A DNA stretch of 64,000 bases, from positions 62,001-126,000 of the forward strand of contig NZ_JACHOP010000009.1 of NCBI RefSeq assembly GCF_014199935.1, written 5' to 3'. A program made the position numbers and the translations under genes. Source of the DNA: Methylorubrum rhodinum (GTDB lineage: Bacteria > Pseudomonadota > Alphaproteobacteria > Rhizobiales > Beijerinckiaceae). Under the pieces are notes generated by a model, which worked only from the letters and a program-made list of their open reading frames with translations, was not told where the DNA came from and did not search any database. Positions 8,238 to 19,670 of this stretch are shown here, in pieces; position 1 is the stretch's first letter, and every line of letters begins with the position of its first letter.

Positions 8238-8558
8238 TCAACGGAAATGACGGTTCGCCGTGTCGAGCAACGACCTGTAGTCGCTCAGCGGCATATCAAT
8301 GCTCGGTTCCCAGGACCAGTGGTTCCCCACATCGTTCCAGACGAGCAGGAGTGGTCCGTAATCGTAGCCGGCTGCCAGCCTCCACCAGCGCCCCTTCCCC
8401 GGAGCCGGGGCCCAGAAGGTCGATACGCCCCCGGTCCCGGCCCGCACCCAATCGACGCCCGCGACGACGGCATGCTCCACATCCGCGGGACGAACATGAT
8501 CGAGACGGGCGCTCGTCGCGTTGCCCATCCGATAGAGATTGCACGTCGTCCGGCCCAC
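8238..8558 (-). CDS. Possible Tse2-like ADP-ribosyltransferase toxin
   Basis: A 106-residue protein that fits the Tse2-type ADP-ribosyltransferase fold by eye: an N-terminal L-Y-R-M-G-N (compare L-Y-R in Tse2), a central G-T-G-G-V-S-T-F strand, then H-W-S-W-E-P-S-I-D-M-P-L-x-x-Y-x-x-L-L near the end, where Tse2 has H-Y-T-I-x-P-x-x-x-M. Such proteins occur as type VI effectors or as toxin-antitoxin toxins. No type VI genes are nearby, and a small partner gene follows directly. Distant, pattern-based call. Confidence 0.5.
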   Translation of the reverse strand: MGRTTCNLYRMGNATSARLDHVRPADVEHAVVAGVDWVRAGTGGVSTFWAPAPGKGRWWRLAAGYDYGPLLLVWNDVGNHWSWEPSIDMPLSDYRSLLDTANRHFR

Positions 8559-8880
8559 CCTCCGAATCCTTCCCCGACCGGACGCCGCTTCGACCGGCGA
8601 CAGGCGCGCCGGCTACTTCCGGTTGCACAGCTCAAAGCCAAGCTCGGAAGAAGGTCGGAGGATGCTCGACCGTGCCTTCCGCGAACGGTCGGCGAAGTCG
8701 TTCATGCACCCCTGCGACGGCACCGTGGAAGCTGCAGGATTGTGCCTAGCGCATATCGAAGCGATTCAAATCTCCAGCCAAGCGCCAGAGTCATGAGAGG
8801 ACTGCGCAGAGTCGGAATTGTGAGGCTTCCCGGAAGCCGCTTATCTGGCGTTGCACAATCGCTTTTTCCGGGATTTCGGC
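8559..8880. other. Intergenic region, divergent promoters presumed
   Basis: 322 bases between the Tse2-like gene and the formate dehydrogenase gene. Small frames here lack a good ribosome binding site and family similarity, so I call none. The stretch 8730-8870 is less GC-rich than its surroundings and probably holds the promoter of the downstream dehydrogenase. Confidence 0.45.
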
Positions 8881-11193
8881 ATGGACCGTTCAGACGGGTC
8901 CCTCAAGCGCTCCTCCGCCGCGGGCGGCTGGGGTGCTCTGAAGAGCTGCGGCAAGCACCTGCTCGGCAGCCGGGCGCCGCTCTCCGGGGCGCGGGCCCTG
9001 CTCTCGGCCAACCAGCCCGACGGGTTCGACTGCCCCGGCTGCGCCTGGGGCGATCCGGCCCACGGCTCGTCGTTCGAGTTCTGCGAGAACGGCGTGAAGG
9101 CGGTCTCCTGGGAGGCCACCGACAAGCGCGCCGCCCCGCGCTTCTTCGCGCGTCACACCGTCTCGGAACTGCGCGGCTGGACCGACTACGCTCTTGAGAG
9201 CGAGGGCCGCCTGACGCATCCGATGCGCTACGACGCGGCCACCGACACCTACCGCCCGGTGGAGTGGACGGAAGCCTTCGCCGAGATCGGCGCGACGTTG
9301 CGCGGCCTCGGCAACCCGGACGCCGCCGAGTTCTACACCTCCGGCCGCGCCTCGAACGAGGCGGCCTACCTCTACCAGCTCTTCGCTAGGTCTTACGGCA
9401 CCAACAACTTCCCCGACTGCTCGAACATGTGCCACGAGGCCAGCGGCATCGCGCTCGTCCAGGCCATCGGCATCGGCAAGGGCACGGTGCTGCTCGAAGA
9501 CTTCGAGAAGGCCGACGCGGTCTTCGTCGTCGGCCAGAACCCCGGCACCAACCATCCGCGCATGCTGGGCGACCTGCGCCGCGCCGCCGAGCGGGGTGCG
9601 CAGATCGTCGTGCTCAACCCCGTGCGCGAGCGGGGCCTGGAGCGCTTCGCCGACCCGCAGAACAGCGTCGAGATGCTGCGCGGTGCGAGCCGCCCCATCG
9701 CCAGCCACTATCTCCAGCCCAAGCCCGGCGGCGACATGGCGGCCTTCCGCGGGATCGCCAAGGTGGTCTTCGCCCGCGACGCGGCGGCGCTCAGCGAGGG
9801 CAAGCCCTCGCTCCTCGACCACGCGTTCCTCTCCACCCACACGCTGGCGTTCGAGGAATACCGCGCGGCGGTCGAGGCGACGGAGTGGAGCGCGATCCTC
9901 GACCAGTCGGGGCTGACCCGCGAGGAGATCGAGGCGGCGGCCGAGGTCTATCTCGGGGCCGACAAGGTGATCGCCACCTGGGCGATGGGCGTGACCCAGC
10001 ACCGCCACTCGGTGGCGACGATCCGCGAGATCGCCAACGTGCTGTTCCTGCGCGGCCATGTCGGGCGGCCCGGCACCGGCCTGTGCCCCGTGCGCGGCCA
10101 TTCCAACGTGCAGGGCGACCGCACGGTCGGCATCAACGAGAAGCCGCCCATGGCCCTCATCGAGGCGCTGGAGCGCGAGTTCGGCTTGCGGATGCCGCGC
10201 AAGCACGGCCACAACGTGCTCGGGGCCATCGGCGCGATGCTCGACGGCTCGTCGAAGGCCTTCATCGGCCTGGGCGGCAATTTTTTACGTGCGACCCCCG
10301 ATACGCCGCTGGTGGCCAAGGCGCTCGCCGGCTGCGAGCTCACCGTCCACATCGCGACCAAGCTCAACCACTCGCACCTCGTGCCCGGCCGCGTCTCCTA
10401 CGTGCTGCCCTGCCTCGGCCGCACCGAGGTCGATCGCAACAGCCGGGGCAAGGTCCAGATCGTGACCGTCGAGGATTCGATGAGCATGGTCCACGGCTCG
10501 GGCGGCATCAACAAGCCGGCCTCCCCGCATCTGCGCTCCGAGGTCGCCATCATCGCCGGCATGGCCGCCGCGACCGTCGGTTCCGAGCGGATCGACTGGG
10601 AAAACCTCGCCGACGACCACGACCGCATCCGCGACCTCATCGAGCGCACGATTCCCGGTTTCACGGGCTTCAACACTCGTGTGCGAAAACCCCGCGGCTT
10701 CATGCTGCGCAACCTCGCCTCCGAGCGTGTGTTCGAGACGGCGACGGGCCGGGCCAACTTTTCCAGCGGGCCGCTGCCGGTGGCGACCGAGCACCAGCGC
10801 GCGAGCGTTTCGGCTGAGACCTTCGTGCTCCAGACGTTCCGCAGCCACGATCAGTACAATACGACCGTCTACGGCCTGGATGATCGCTACCGCGGCGTCT
10901 ACGGCGAGCGCCGCGTGGTCTTCGCCCATCCGGACGACCTCGCGGAGTTGAAAAACCGGTTCGGCGAGCGGGTCGATCTCGTCGGCGCTGGCACCGACGA
11001 CGGCATCGAACGGCGGGCGGAAGACTTCCGCCTCGTGCCGTTCGACATGCCGCGCGGGTCGCTCGCCGGCTACTACCCGGAACTCAACGTGCTGGTGCCG
11101 CTCTCGGCCTTCGGCGAGTTCTCGGACACCCCGACCTCGAAATCAGTGCTGGTGCAGGTCAGGGCCCGCGGCGCCGCGGCGAAGGCCGCGTGA
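8881..11193 (+). CDS. fdh4A: Molybdopterin formate dehydrogenase-type oxidoreductase, FdhF/YdeP family (FDH4 alpha subunit)
   Basis: A molybdopterin oxidoreductase of about 770 residues in the FdhF/YdeP family. Cysteines C51 and C54 lie in DCPGCAW, and the active-site stretch C-S-N-M-C-H-E-A-S-G is at residues 180-188. Further family blocks are N-P-G-T-N-H-P-R-M and the C-terminal molybdopterin dinucleotide-binding domain (F-R-S-H-D-Q-Y-N-T-T-V-Y-G). Followed by a GTGA-overlapping 100-residue gene, it matches the organisation reported for fdh4A-fdh4B of M. extorquens AM1, where FDH4 oxidises formate to CO2 during methanol growth. A TTG at 8851 is an alternative start. Confidence 0.8.
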   Translation: MDRSDGSLKRSSAAGGWGALKSCGKHLLGSRAPLSGARALLSANQPDGFDCPGCAWGDPAHGSSFEFCENGVKAVSWEATDKRAAPRFFARHTVSELRGWTDYALESEGRLTHPMRYDAATDTYRPVEWTEAFAEIGATLRGLGNPDAAEFYTSGRASNEAAYLYQLFARSYGTNNFPDCSNMCHEASGIALVQAIGIGKGTVLLEDFEKADAVFVVGQNPGTNHPRMLGDLRRAAERGAQIVVLNPVRERGLERFADPQNSVEMLRGASRPIASHYLQPKPGGDMAAFRGIAKVVFARDAAALSEGKPSLLDHAFLSTHTLAFEEYRAAVEATEWSAILDQSGLTREEIEAAAEVYLGADKVIATWAMGVTQHRHSVATIREIANVLFLRGHVGRPGTGLCPVRGHSNVQGDRTVGINEKPPMALIEALEREFGLRMPRKHGHNVLGAIGAMLDGSSKAFIGLGGNFLRATPDTPLVAKALAGCELTVHIATKLNHSHLVPGRVSYVLPCLGRTEVDRNSRGKVQIVTVEDSMSMVHGSGGINKPASPHLRSEVAIIAGMAAATVGSERIDWENLADDHDRIRDLIERTIPGFTGFNTRVRKPRGFMLRNLASERVFETATGRANFSSGPLPVATEHQRASVSAETFVLQTFRSHDQYNTTVYGLDDRYRGVYGERRVVFAHPDDLAELKNRFGERVDLVGAGTDDGIERRAEDFRLVPFDMPRGSLAGYYPELNVLVPLSAFGEFSDTPTSKSVLVQVRARGAAAKAA

Positions 11194-11492
11194 GCGAGCC
11201 CCCCGCCGACGCCGAGACGTTCCTGGCGACCACCGACACCATCGCGGCGCTTCGCCCCGAACTGAGCCTCTTGGAATCCGGCATCCTCGCCGGGCTCCAT
11301 CTCGGGCTGGCCGAGGACAGCCGCAGCTTCGCCCGCGTCTTCGGCATTGAGCACGCCCTGGTGCTGCGGGCCGTGGACACGCTCGCGGGCGAGACACTGG
11401 TGAGCGTGACCGCGCGCGACGCCCGGACGCAACGCACCCGCTACGCCGCCAGCGAGGTCGGGCGCAGCGTGCTGGCGGTGCTGGCGGCCTAA
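11190..11492 (+). CDS. fdh4B: Small FDH4 partner protein
   Basis: A 100-residue protein starting at a GTG that overlaps the stop of the dehydrogenase (GTGA), so the two are translationally coupled. Residues 32-95 read like a winged-helix fold (L-G-L-A-E-D-S-R-S-F-A-R-V-F-G-I, then T-L-V-S-V-T-A), without metal or cofactor motifs. In M. extorquens AM1 a small gene downstream of fdh4A was named fdh4B; the order and size fit, and this is the basis for the symbol. Its biochemical role (assembly, subunit or regulator) is not evident from sequence. Confidence 0.65.
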   Translation: MSEPPADAETFLATTDTIAALRPELSLLESGILAGLHLGLAEDSRSFARVFGIEHALVLRAVDTLAGETLVSVTARDARTQRTRYAASEVGRSVLAVLAA

Positions 11493-11517
11493 AAACTCGG
11501 TTCGTTTTCTTCCATCC

Positions 11518-11633
11518 CCCCCTCATCCTGAGGTGCCCGCGCGAGCGGGCCTCGAAGGAGGGCTCCAGCTCGCGCGCGACTTCTGGAGCCCTCCTTCGAG
11601 GCTGCGCTTCGCTCCGCACCTCAGGATGAGGGG
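11518..11633. repeat. Long intergenic palindrome
   Basis: Two perfect nested arm pairs: 18 bases at 11518-11535 against 11616-11633 (core CCTCATCCTGAGGTGC), and 18 bases at 11551-11568 against 11583-11600 (CTCGAAGGAGGGCTCCAG and its complement). The whole folds as one long hairpin. The outer core is a repeat I recognise as widespread in Methylobacterium and Bradyrhizobium intergenic DNA. It follows the fdh4B stop and may stabilise or terminate that transcript, but no T-run follows. Confidence 0.85.
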
Positions 11634-11732
11634 ATGGGTTGGAATGAGCGGCTCAAAGGTACTCTGAGGAAATCCTGCCGCATTGCCGCGCGACTGCGCC
11701 GCCGCCACCCTGCTCGGGTGGAGAGTGCCCGA

Positions 11733-13025
11733 ATGTCATCCCGTGAAGCGCTCGATCAATTCGGGCGCACCGAGAAGAACAGGCCAAGCCTGCTGACCCG
11801 GCGCTGGCGCGTCGGCCTGTTCACCGGCCTCTACCTCTATCAGGGCACGGTCGCGGGCTTCGCGACGCTGGCGCTCGCCAACCATCTCGCCGCCAACGGT
11901 CACGGCGCGGGTGCGGTCGGTTCGCTGCTGGCGCTCGTCGGCCTGCCGTGGGTGTTGCAGCCGCTGCTGTGGGGGCCGCTGCTCGACGGGTCCGCGCCGC
12001 ATCCGATGGGCGCGCATCGCGTCTGGCTCGTGCGCGGGCTGTTCGGGGGCCAGATCGCGCTGTGCCTGCTGCCGTTCCTCGGCGCGCGGCCCGACCCGAC
12101 GACGCTCGGCGCGGTGCTCCTGCTCCACAGCCTCTGCGCCTCGCTCGCCGACACGGCGACCGACCGGATGATCGTGGCCAACGTGCCGGAGGGCGAACTC
12201 GGCCGCGTCAGCGCCTGCACCCGCGCCGGCTTCGTCACCGGCTCCGCCCTCGGAGCCGCGCTGTTCGGCTGGCTGCTGCCGGAGATCGGCCTCCCCGCCG
12301 CCGCCGGATTGCTGCTCATCCTCACAGCCGTCCTTGTGGTCACGGCCAGCCTCGTGCGCGAGCGGCCGGGCGACGCGCTGCTGCGGGTCGGGTTGCCTTC
12401 GGGCTCGATCATCTCCGGCGCGCCGCGGGCGCTGGCGGCGCATGGGCGGGGCGTCGCCCGAGTCTTTGCCGCCTTCCGCCATCGCGAGGCGCTTCTGCTG
12501 CTGGCTTTGTGCTTCGGGATCGATTTCGCGTTGGCGCTGCTCCAGGTGCCCTTCGCCGTGGCGATGGTGCGCGACCACGGCTGGGAGGCCGGGGCGCTGT
12601 CGCAGGTGCAGGCGCTGTTGGCGTTCCTCGGGGGCACCCTCGGGGCCGGGCTCGTCGGCTTCGCCGTCGATCGGGCCGGGCCTGCCCCCGCCCTGCGTCG
12701 GCTGTGCCTCGCCTGCGCGGCGGCCTTCGCCGTCATCGCGCTGCTGGTTCTCGGCGGGTTCGAGGCGCGGGGCGGCCCCCTCATCCTCGGGCTGGCGAGC
12801 GTGGTGCCGGCGCTCCTCTACGTCGCGCTGCAGCCGACCGTGGTGCTGGCGAGCCGGACGCAGGGCGTGTCGGCGACGCAGTTCCAGATCTTCATGGCGG
12901 CGATGAATCTCGGCGACGTCGCCGGCGCCTCGCTCGCCGGCGCCGTCGAGCGCTGGGCGTCCCCGACTGCAACGGCCTGCGGGGTCGCCCTGGTCTTCCT
13001 GCTGGCGTCGATGCGGGGGCGCTGA
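11733..13025 (+). CDS. MFS transporter
   Basis: A 430-residue major facilitator protein with about 12 membrane segments; the loop R-M-I-V-A-N-V-P-E-G-E-L-G-R-V-S lies between helices 4 and 5. The N-terminal Y-L-Y-Q-G-T-V-A-G-F-A and the overall pattern resemble the RhtX/FptX and AmpG-like branch, which imports siderophores or muropeptides, but the substrate cannot be fixed. I chose the ATG at 11733; the open frame upstream runs into the palindromic repeat. It ends seven bases before the convergent ftsK stop, with no terminator hairpin between. Confidence 0.85.
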   Translation: MSSREALDQFGRTEKNRPSLLTRRWRVGLFTGLYLYQGTVAGFATLALANHLAANGHGAGAVGSLLALVGLPWVLQPLLWGPLLDGSAPHPMGAHRVWLVRGLFGGQIALCLLPFLGARPDPTTLGAVLLLHSLCASLADTATDRMIVANVPEGELGRVSACTRAGFVTGSALGAALFGWLLPEIGLPAAAGLLLILTAVLVVTASLVRERPGDALLRVGLPSGSIISGAPRALAAHGRGVARVFAAFRHREALLLLALCFGIDFALALLQVPFAVAMVRDHGWEAGALSQVQALLAFLGGTLGAGLVGFAVDRAGPAPALRRLCLACAAAFAVIALLVLGGFEARGGPLILGLASVVPALLYVALQPTVVLASRTQGVSATQFQIFMAAMNLGDVAGASLAGAVERWASPTATACGVALVFLLASMRGR

Positions 13026-13031
13026 TCCGGC

Positions 13032-15668
<2,637 letters not shown>

Positions 15669-15753
15669 GGGATACCGGACCGATGACAACGGTGCGGTAA
15701 GGCTAACGCCTGCGTCTTAACGGGGGGCTAAGCATCGAGGCCCGGGAACGAAA

Positions 15754-15780
15754 GAAGCCCCGGACATGATCCGGGGCTTC
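15754..15780 (-). terminator. Rho-independent terminator of the porin gene
   Basis: GAAGCCCCGGA (15754-15764) pairs with TCCGGGGCTTC (15770-15780) around a five-base loop. On the minus strand the stem is followed by TTTC, and it lies about 50 bases downstream of the porin stop codon. Confidence 0.75.
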
Positions 15781-15831
15781 GATCTTCTGGCAAGTCCGCG
15801 CCTTCCGGCGCGGGGGGCGATGTCGGCTTTC

Positions 15832-17103
15832 TCAGAAGGTGAAGCCGGTCTCGATCAGGTAGCGCTCCTGCGAGTTCTTGAGGCCGTTGCGGCCGAAGCC
15901 CGAGCCGAAGCCCAGCGCGAAGTCCTTGGCGACGTCATAGGCCTGCACCGTCGCGAACTCGCCGCGGATGAAGTAGCGGTCCCAGGTGAAGGTCGGGGTG
16001 ATGGTGAACGAGAAGGCCGAGCTGCCCGGGCCGTAGAGCACGTTGGTGGCGCTGATGCCCGCGAAGTCGCCGCGGGTGCCCGACTGAGCGATGTACTCGA
16101 CGCGGCCGGCGAGGCCGAAATTCTCGTTGAAGGCGTAGCCGGCGAGCAGCGCGCCGCCGTAGGTCTCGGCGCCGACGATCGGCGAGAAGTAGTTCGGCTT
16201 GGAGGCGACGTTGGTGTACTGGAAGTACGGGGTCACGATCCACGGGCCGTTGGCGTAGGTCCAGTTGACGCTGATGATGCTGCTGTTCTGCAGCGAGTTG
16301 ATCGTCGCGAACTGGAATCGCGGGCTGCGGGTCGACGAGTCGAAATCGCTGAAATGCGTGCCGCCGTTGATGCCGATCGTGTTCGAGTCGTCGATCTTGT
16401 AGGTGATGAGGCCGGTGATCCAGTTCAGCTCACCCGAGTAGAAGCCGTCGTTGACCGAGAGCGAGGCCGCCCACGGGCCGCTGGCGTAGTTCACCTGGAC
16501 GCCCTGGTTGATGAAGTTCTCCTGGTTGAACACCAGACCGCGGGTGATGTTCAGGTTCTGGTAGGAGAACAGCAGCTCGGAGCCGATGTTGGTGAACATC
16601 CGGCCGGCCTGGAACGACCACTCGTCGTTGAACTGCCACTTGCCGTAGGCAACCGGGACCGGGCCGAATAGCGACTCGGTCTGCTCGAACGAGGAGTAGA
16701 GCGGCAGGCCGAGCGCAGGGATCGAGTACAGGCCGGTATGCACATAGAACTGGAACGGGCCGTCGGCCTTCTGGACCCAGGCCTGGAGGTTCGTGAAGTC
16801 GACGCGGCCGAAGCGGTCCACCTCGCCGCCGGGGGAGACGATGCCGAAGGCGTTGGTCTGGGTGTAGGCGAAGCCGGTCACCGCGCCGCCGACATAGATG
16901 TCGCCGATGCCGGTGGTGAAGCAGGCCGGGTTCGGGTTCGCCTTGATCAGACCGGCGAAGGCCGGGGTGGAGATCGCGGCCTTGCAATGCTCGATGGCGA
17001 TCACCGGAGGCGACTTCATCGGAAGGTCGGCGGCGAGCGCCGGGCCGGCCGTCAGGGCGGCCAGTGCGGCCACGGAGGCCTTCAGTGTCAGTCGGATGGT
17101 CAT
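15832..17103 (-). CDS. Outer-membrane porin (OmpL-like beta-barrel)
   Basis: A 423-residue outer-membrane protein with a clear signal peptide (cleavage after A-L-A, about residue 24). It has many short amphipathic strands with aromatic girdles (YFQYTNVASKPNYF, E-Y-I-A-Q-S-G-T-R-G-D-F) and a C-terminal Y-L-I-E-T-G-F-T-F ending in Phe, the BAM recognition signature. It fits the OmpL-like putative beta-barrel porin-2 group. The start at 17103 follows GGGGCAGAG and places the signal peptide at the N-terminus. Abundant porins of this kind are common in Methylobacterium; the solute is unknown. Confidence 0.85.
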   Translation of the reverse strand: MTIRLTLKASVAALAALTAGPALAADLPMKSPPVIAIEHCKAAISTPAFAGLIKANPNPACFTTGIGDIYVGGAVTGFAYTQTNAFGIVSPGGEVDRFGRVDFTNLQAWVQKADGPFQFYVHTGLYSIPALGLPLYSSFEQTESLFGPVPVAYGKWQFNDEWSFQAGRMFTNIGSELLFSYQNLNITRGLVFNQENFINQGVQVNYASGPWAASLSVNDGFYSGELNWITGLITYKIDDSNTIGINGGTHFSDFDSSTRSPRFQFATINSLQNSSIISVNWTYANGPWIVTPYFQYTNVASKPNYFSPIVGAETYGGALLAGYAFNENFGLAGRVEYIAQSGTRGDFAGISATNVLYGPGSSAFSFTITPTFTWDRYFIRGEFATVQAYDVAKDFALGFGSGFGRNGLKNSQERYLIETGFTF

Positions 17104-17454
17104 CGAGCTCTGCCCCGGTTGTTTGATACGGCCAAGGTGCCGGAGCGGCTCGTGCATCGCAAAATGAAGATTGAGGCAACTGCCTAAAACGTAGGCAAAT
17201 ACGGCCGAGCTTCGGCGATGCCGCGGAACTGTTGCCGAAGGAACACATTTGTGGCAGCCGCCGGAACAACAGATCGGAGCGATCCCGCGGTCCGTCCGGG
17301 GACGTTCCTGCATCCGTCGGCCCCGTCGCGGTCCTTCGCCGGCCAAGCCGGCATGGGCCGAATCACGAAGGGCCGCGGCGCATCGCGCCGCGGCCCTTCG
17401 CATGTCGCTCACAGAACCGTCCCGGACGCGAGGTCCGGGACGGCGATCGAGGGG
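17104..17454. other. Intergenic region with porin promoter and amtB terminator
   Basis: 351 bases between the porin start and the amtB stop. The segment up to about 17270 is comparatively AT-rich and should contain the minus-strand porin promoter. The amtB terminator hairpin occupies 17366-17400. No gene seen. Confidence 0.6.
17366..17400 (-). terminator. Terminator downstream of amtB
   Basis: CGAAGGGCCGCGGCG (17366-17380) pairs perfectly with CGCCGCGGCCCTTCG (17386-17400) around a five-base loop, about 55 bases after the amtB stop. The T-run on the minus strand is weak. Confidence 0.65.
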
Positions 17455-18945
17455 TCAGTAGTTGTAGGCGCGCTCGCCGTGATCGGCGATGTCGAGGCCC
17501 TCGCGCTCCTCTTCCTGCGTGACGCGCAGGCCGATCGTCAGGTCGACGAGCTTGTAGAGGATCGCCGAGCCGATGCCCGACCACAGCAGGGTGAAGCCGA
17601 CCGCCTTGGCCTGGGTGATGAGCTGGGCGGTCATGTCGTAGGCGCCGAGCACGAGCTCGCCGGGCTTCGTCGTGTAGTCCGGGATGCCGGCACCGCCGAG
17701 ATCGGGCGAGACCAGGATACCGGTGGCGAGCGCCCCGAGGATGCCGCCGACGCAGTGGACGCCGAACACGTCGAGCGAGTCGTCGTAGCCAAGCGCGTTC
17801 TTCACGGTCGAGCACATCACGAAGCAGACGGCGCCGGCGGCGAGCCCGAGCACGATCGAACCCATCGGTCCGGCGAAGCCGGAGGCCGGCGTCACGGCGA
17901 CGAGGCCGGCGATGGCGCCCGAGAGCATGCCGAGCAGCGAGGGCTTACCCTTGGCAGCCCACTCGACGAAGAGCCAGGAGACCGCCGCCGCCGCCGTGGC
18001 GACGAAGGTGTTGATCATGGCGAGCGCGGTGGTGCCGTTGGCCTCGAGGTTCGATCCGGCGTTGAAGCCGAACCAGCCGACCCAGAGCAGCGAGGCGCCG
18101 ATCGTGGTCATGGTCAGCGAGTGCGGGGCGAGCAGGTCGCGGCCGTAGCCGATGCGCTTGCCGAGCATCAGGCAGCCGACGAGGCCGGCGATGCCCGCGT
18201 TGATGTGCACGACGGTGCCGCCGGCGAAGTCGAGGGCCCCCCACTTGAACAGCAGACCGGCGTCGGCGAGCACGGCGTCGTAATCGGCCTGGGCCGCAGC
18301 CTTGTCGGTGGCCTCGGCGAGCTTCTTGGCGGCGTCGGCGAAGATGTCCGGGCCGCCCCAGTACCAGACCATGTGCGCCATCGGGAAGTAGATCAGCGTG
18401 ACCCACAGGATGGAGAACACGACCAGCGCCGAGAACTTCATCCGCTCGGCGAAGGCGCCGACGATGAGCGCCGGGGTGATCATCGCGAACGTCATCTGGA
18501 AGCAGATATAGACGTATTCGGGGATCACCACGCCGTTGGAGAAGGTCGCAGCCACGGTGGTGGCGTCGACGCCCTTGAGGAAGGCCTTGCCGAAGCCGCC
18601 GACGAAGTCGTTGAGGCCGCCGCCGTTGGTGAAGGCGAGGCTGTAGCCGTAGAAGACCCACAGCAGACAGACGATCGAGGCGATGGCCATGACCTGGGTG
18701 AGCACCGAGAGCATGTTCTTAGTGCGCACGAGGCCGCCGTAGAACAGACCGAGGCCCGGCACCGTCATCATCAGCACCAGGGCTGAGGAGATCAGCATCC
18801 AGGACGTGTCGCCCTTGTTCGGGACCGGCGTCGCGGCCGCCGGCGCGGCCTCGGGGGCGGGGGTCTGGGCCAGCGACGGCTCGACGAGGAGGAGGCCGAG
18901 CGCGGCACCTCCCAGCCCGAGCGCGAGAAGAGTACGAAGTTTCAT
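17455..18945 (-). CDS. amtB: Ammonium transporter
   Basis: A 496-residue Amt channel with an N-terminal signal peptide (A-L-G-L-G-G-A-A...S-L-A-Q) and 11 membrane segments. The twin pore histidines are in G-G-T-V-V-H-I-N-A-G and F-G-V-H-C-V-G-G. The conserved D-F-A-G-G-T and the W-V-G-W-F-G-F-N-A-G-S motifs are present. It conducts ammonium inward and is gated by the PII protein encoded 87 bases upstream on the same strand. A proline/alanine-rich periplasmic stretch after the signal peptide makes it slightly longer than E. coli AmtB. Confidence 0.97.
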   Translation of the reverse strand: MKLRTLLALGLGGAALGLLLVEPSLAQTPAPEAAPAAATPVPNKGDTSWMLISSALVLMMTVPGLGLFYGGLVRTKNMLSVLTQVMAIASIVCLLWVFYGYSLAFTNGGGLNDFVGGFGKAFLKGVDATTVAATFSNGVVIPEYVYICFQMTFAMITPALIVGAFAERMKFSALVVFSILWVTLIYFPMAHMVWYWGGPDIFADAAKKLAEATDKAAAQADYDAVLADAGLLFKWGALDFAGGTVVHINAGIAGLVGCLMLGKRIGYGRDLLAPHSLTMTTIGASLLWVGWFGFNAGSNLEANGTTALAMINTFVATAAAAVSWLFVEWAAKGKPSLLGMLSGAIAGLVAVTPASGFAGPMGSIVLGLAAGAVCFVMCSTVKNALGYDDSLDVFGVHCVGGILGALATGILVSPDLGGAGIPDYTTKPGELVLGAYDMTAQLITQAKAVGFTLLWSGIGSAILYKLVDLTIGLRVTQEEEREGLDIADHGERAYNY

Positions 18946-19032
18946 GGGACGGGAAGCTCCTGATCGCGTTCTGCGAGAGCGTTGCGAAATCTTTTCTCGG
19001 GCGGCCGGGCGGGCCGTCGAAACGCGTGAGGC

Positions 19033-19485
<453 letters not shown>

Positions 19486-19670
19486 AGCGGAACCATTTTC
19501 AGGCTCGCATTTCTGCCCAAGGGCTAAGCGCCGGTCGCGCGCCGGGCGGGCAGCACCCGGATCGAAGATGCATACAGTTTAATCAAATTGGCGATCTCAG
19601 CGGCAATTTTGATCGCGAAACGCGCGGCCAAGCTCCGTCGAGACCTGAAACGCCTCCGAGATGGGCGTCT

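Noticed and set aside
8247..9197. 316-residue plus-strand frame over the Tse2-like gene
   Set aside because: Runs across two genes in the wrong frame with no recognisable pattern.
17184..18786. 522-residue plus-strand frame opposite amtB
   Set aside because: Antisense of amtB; composition is Asp/Glu/Arg/His-rich and unlike any family.
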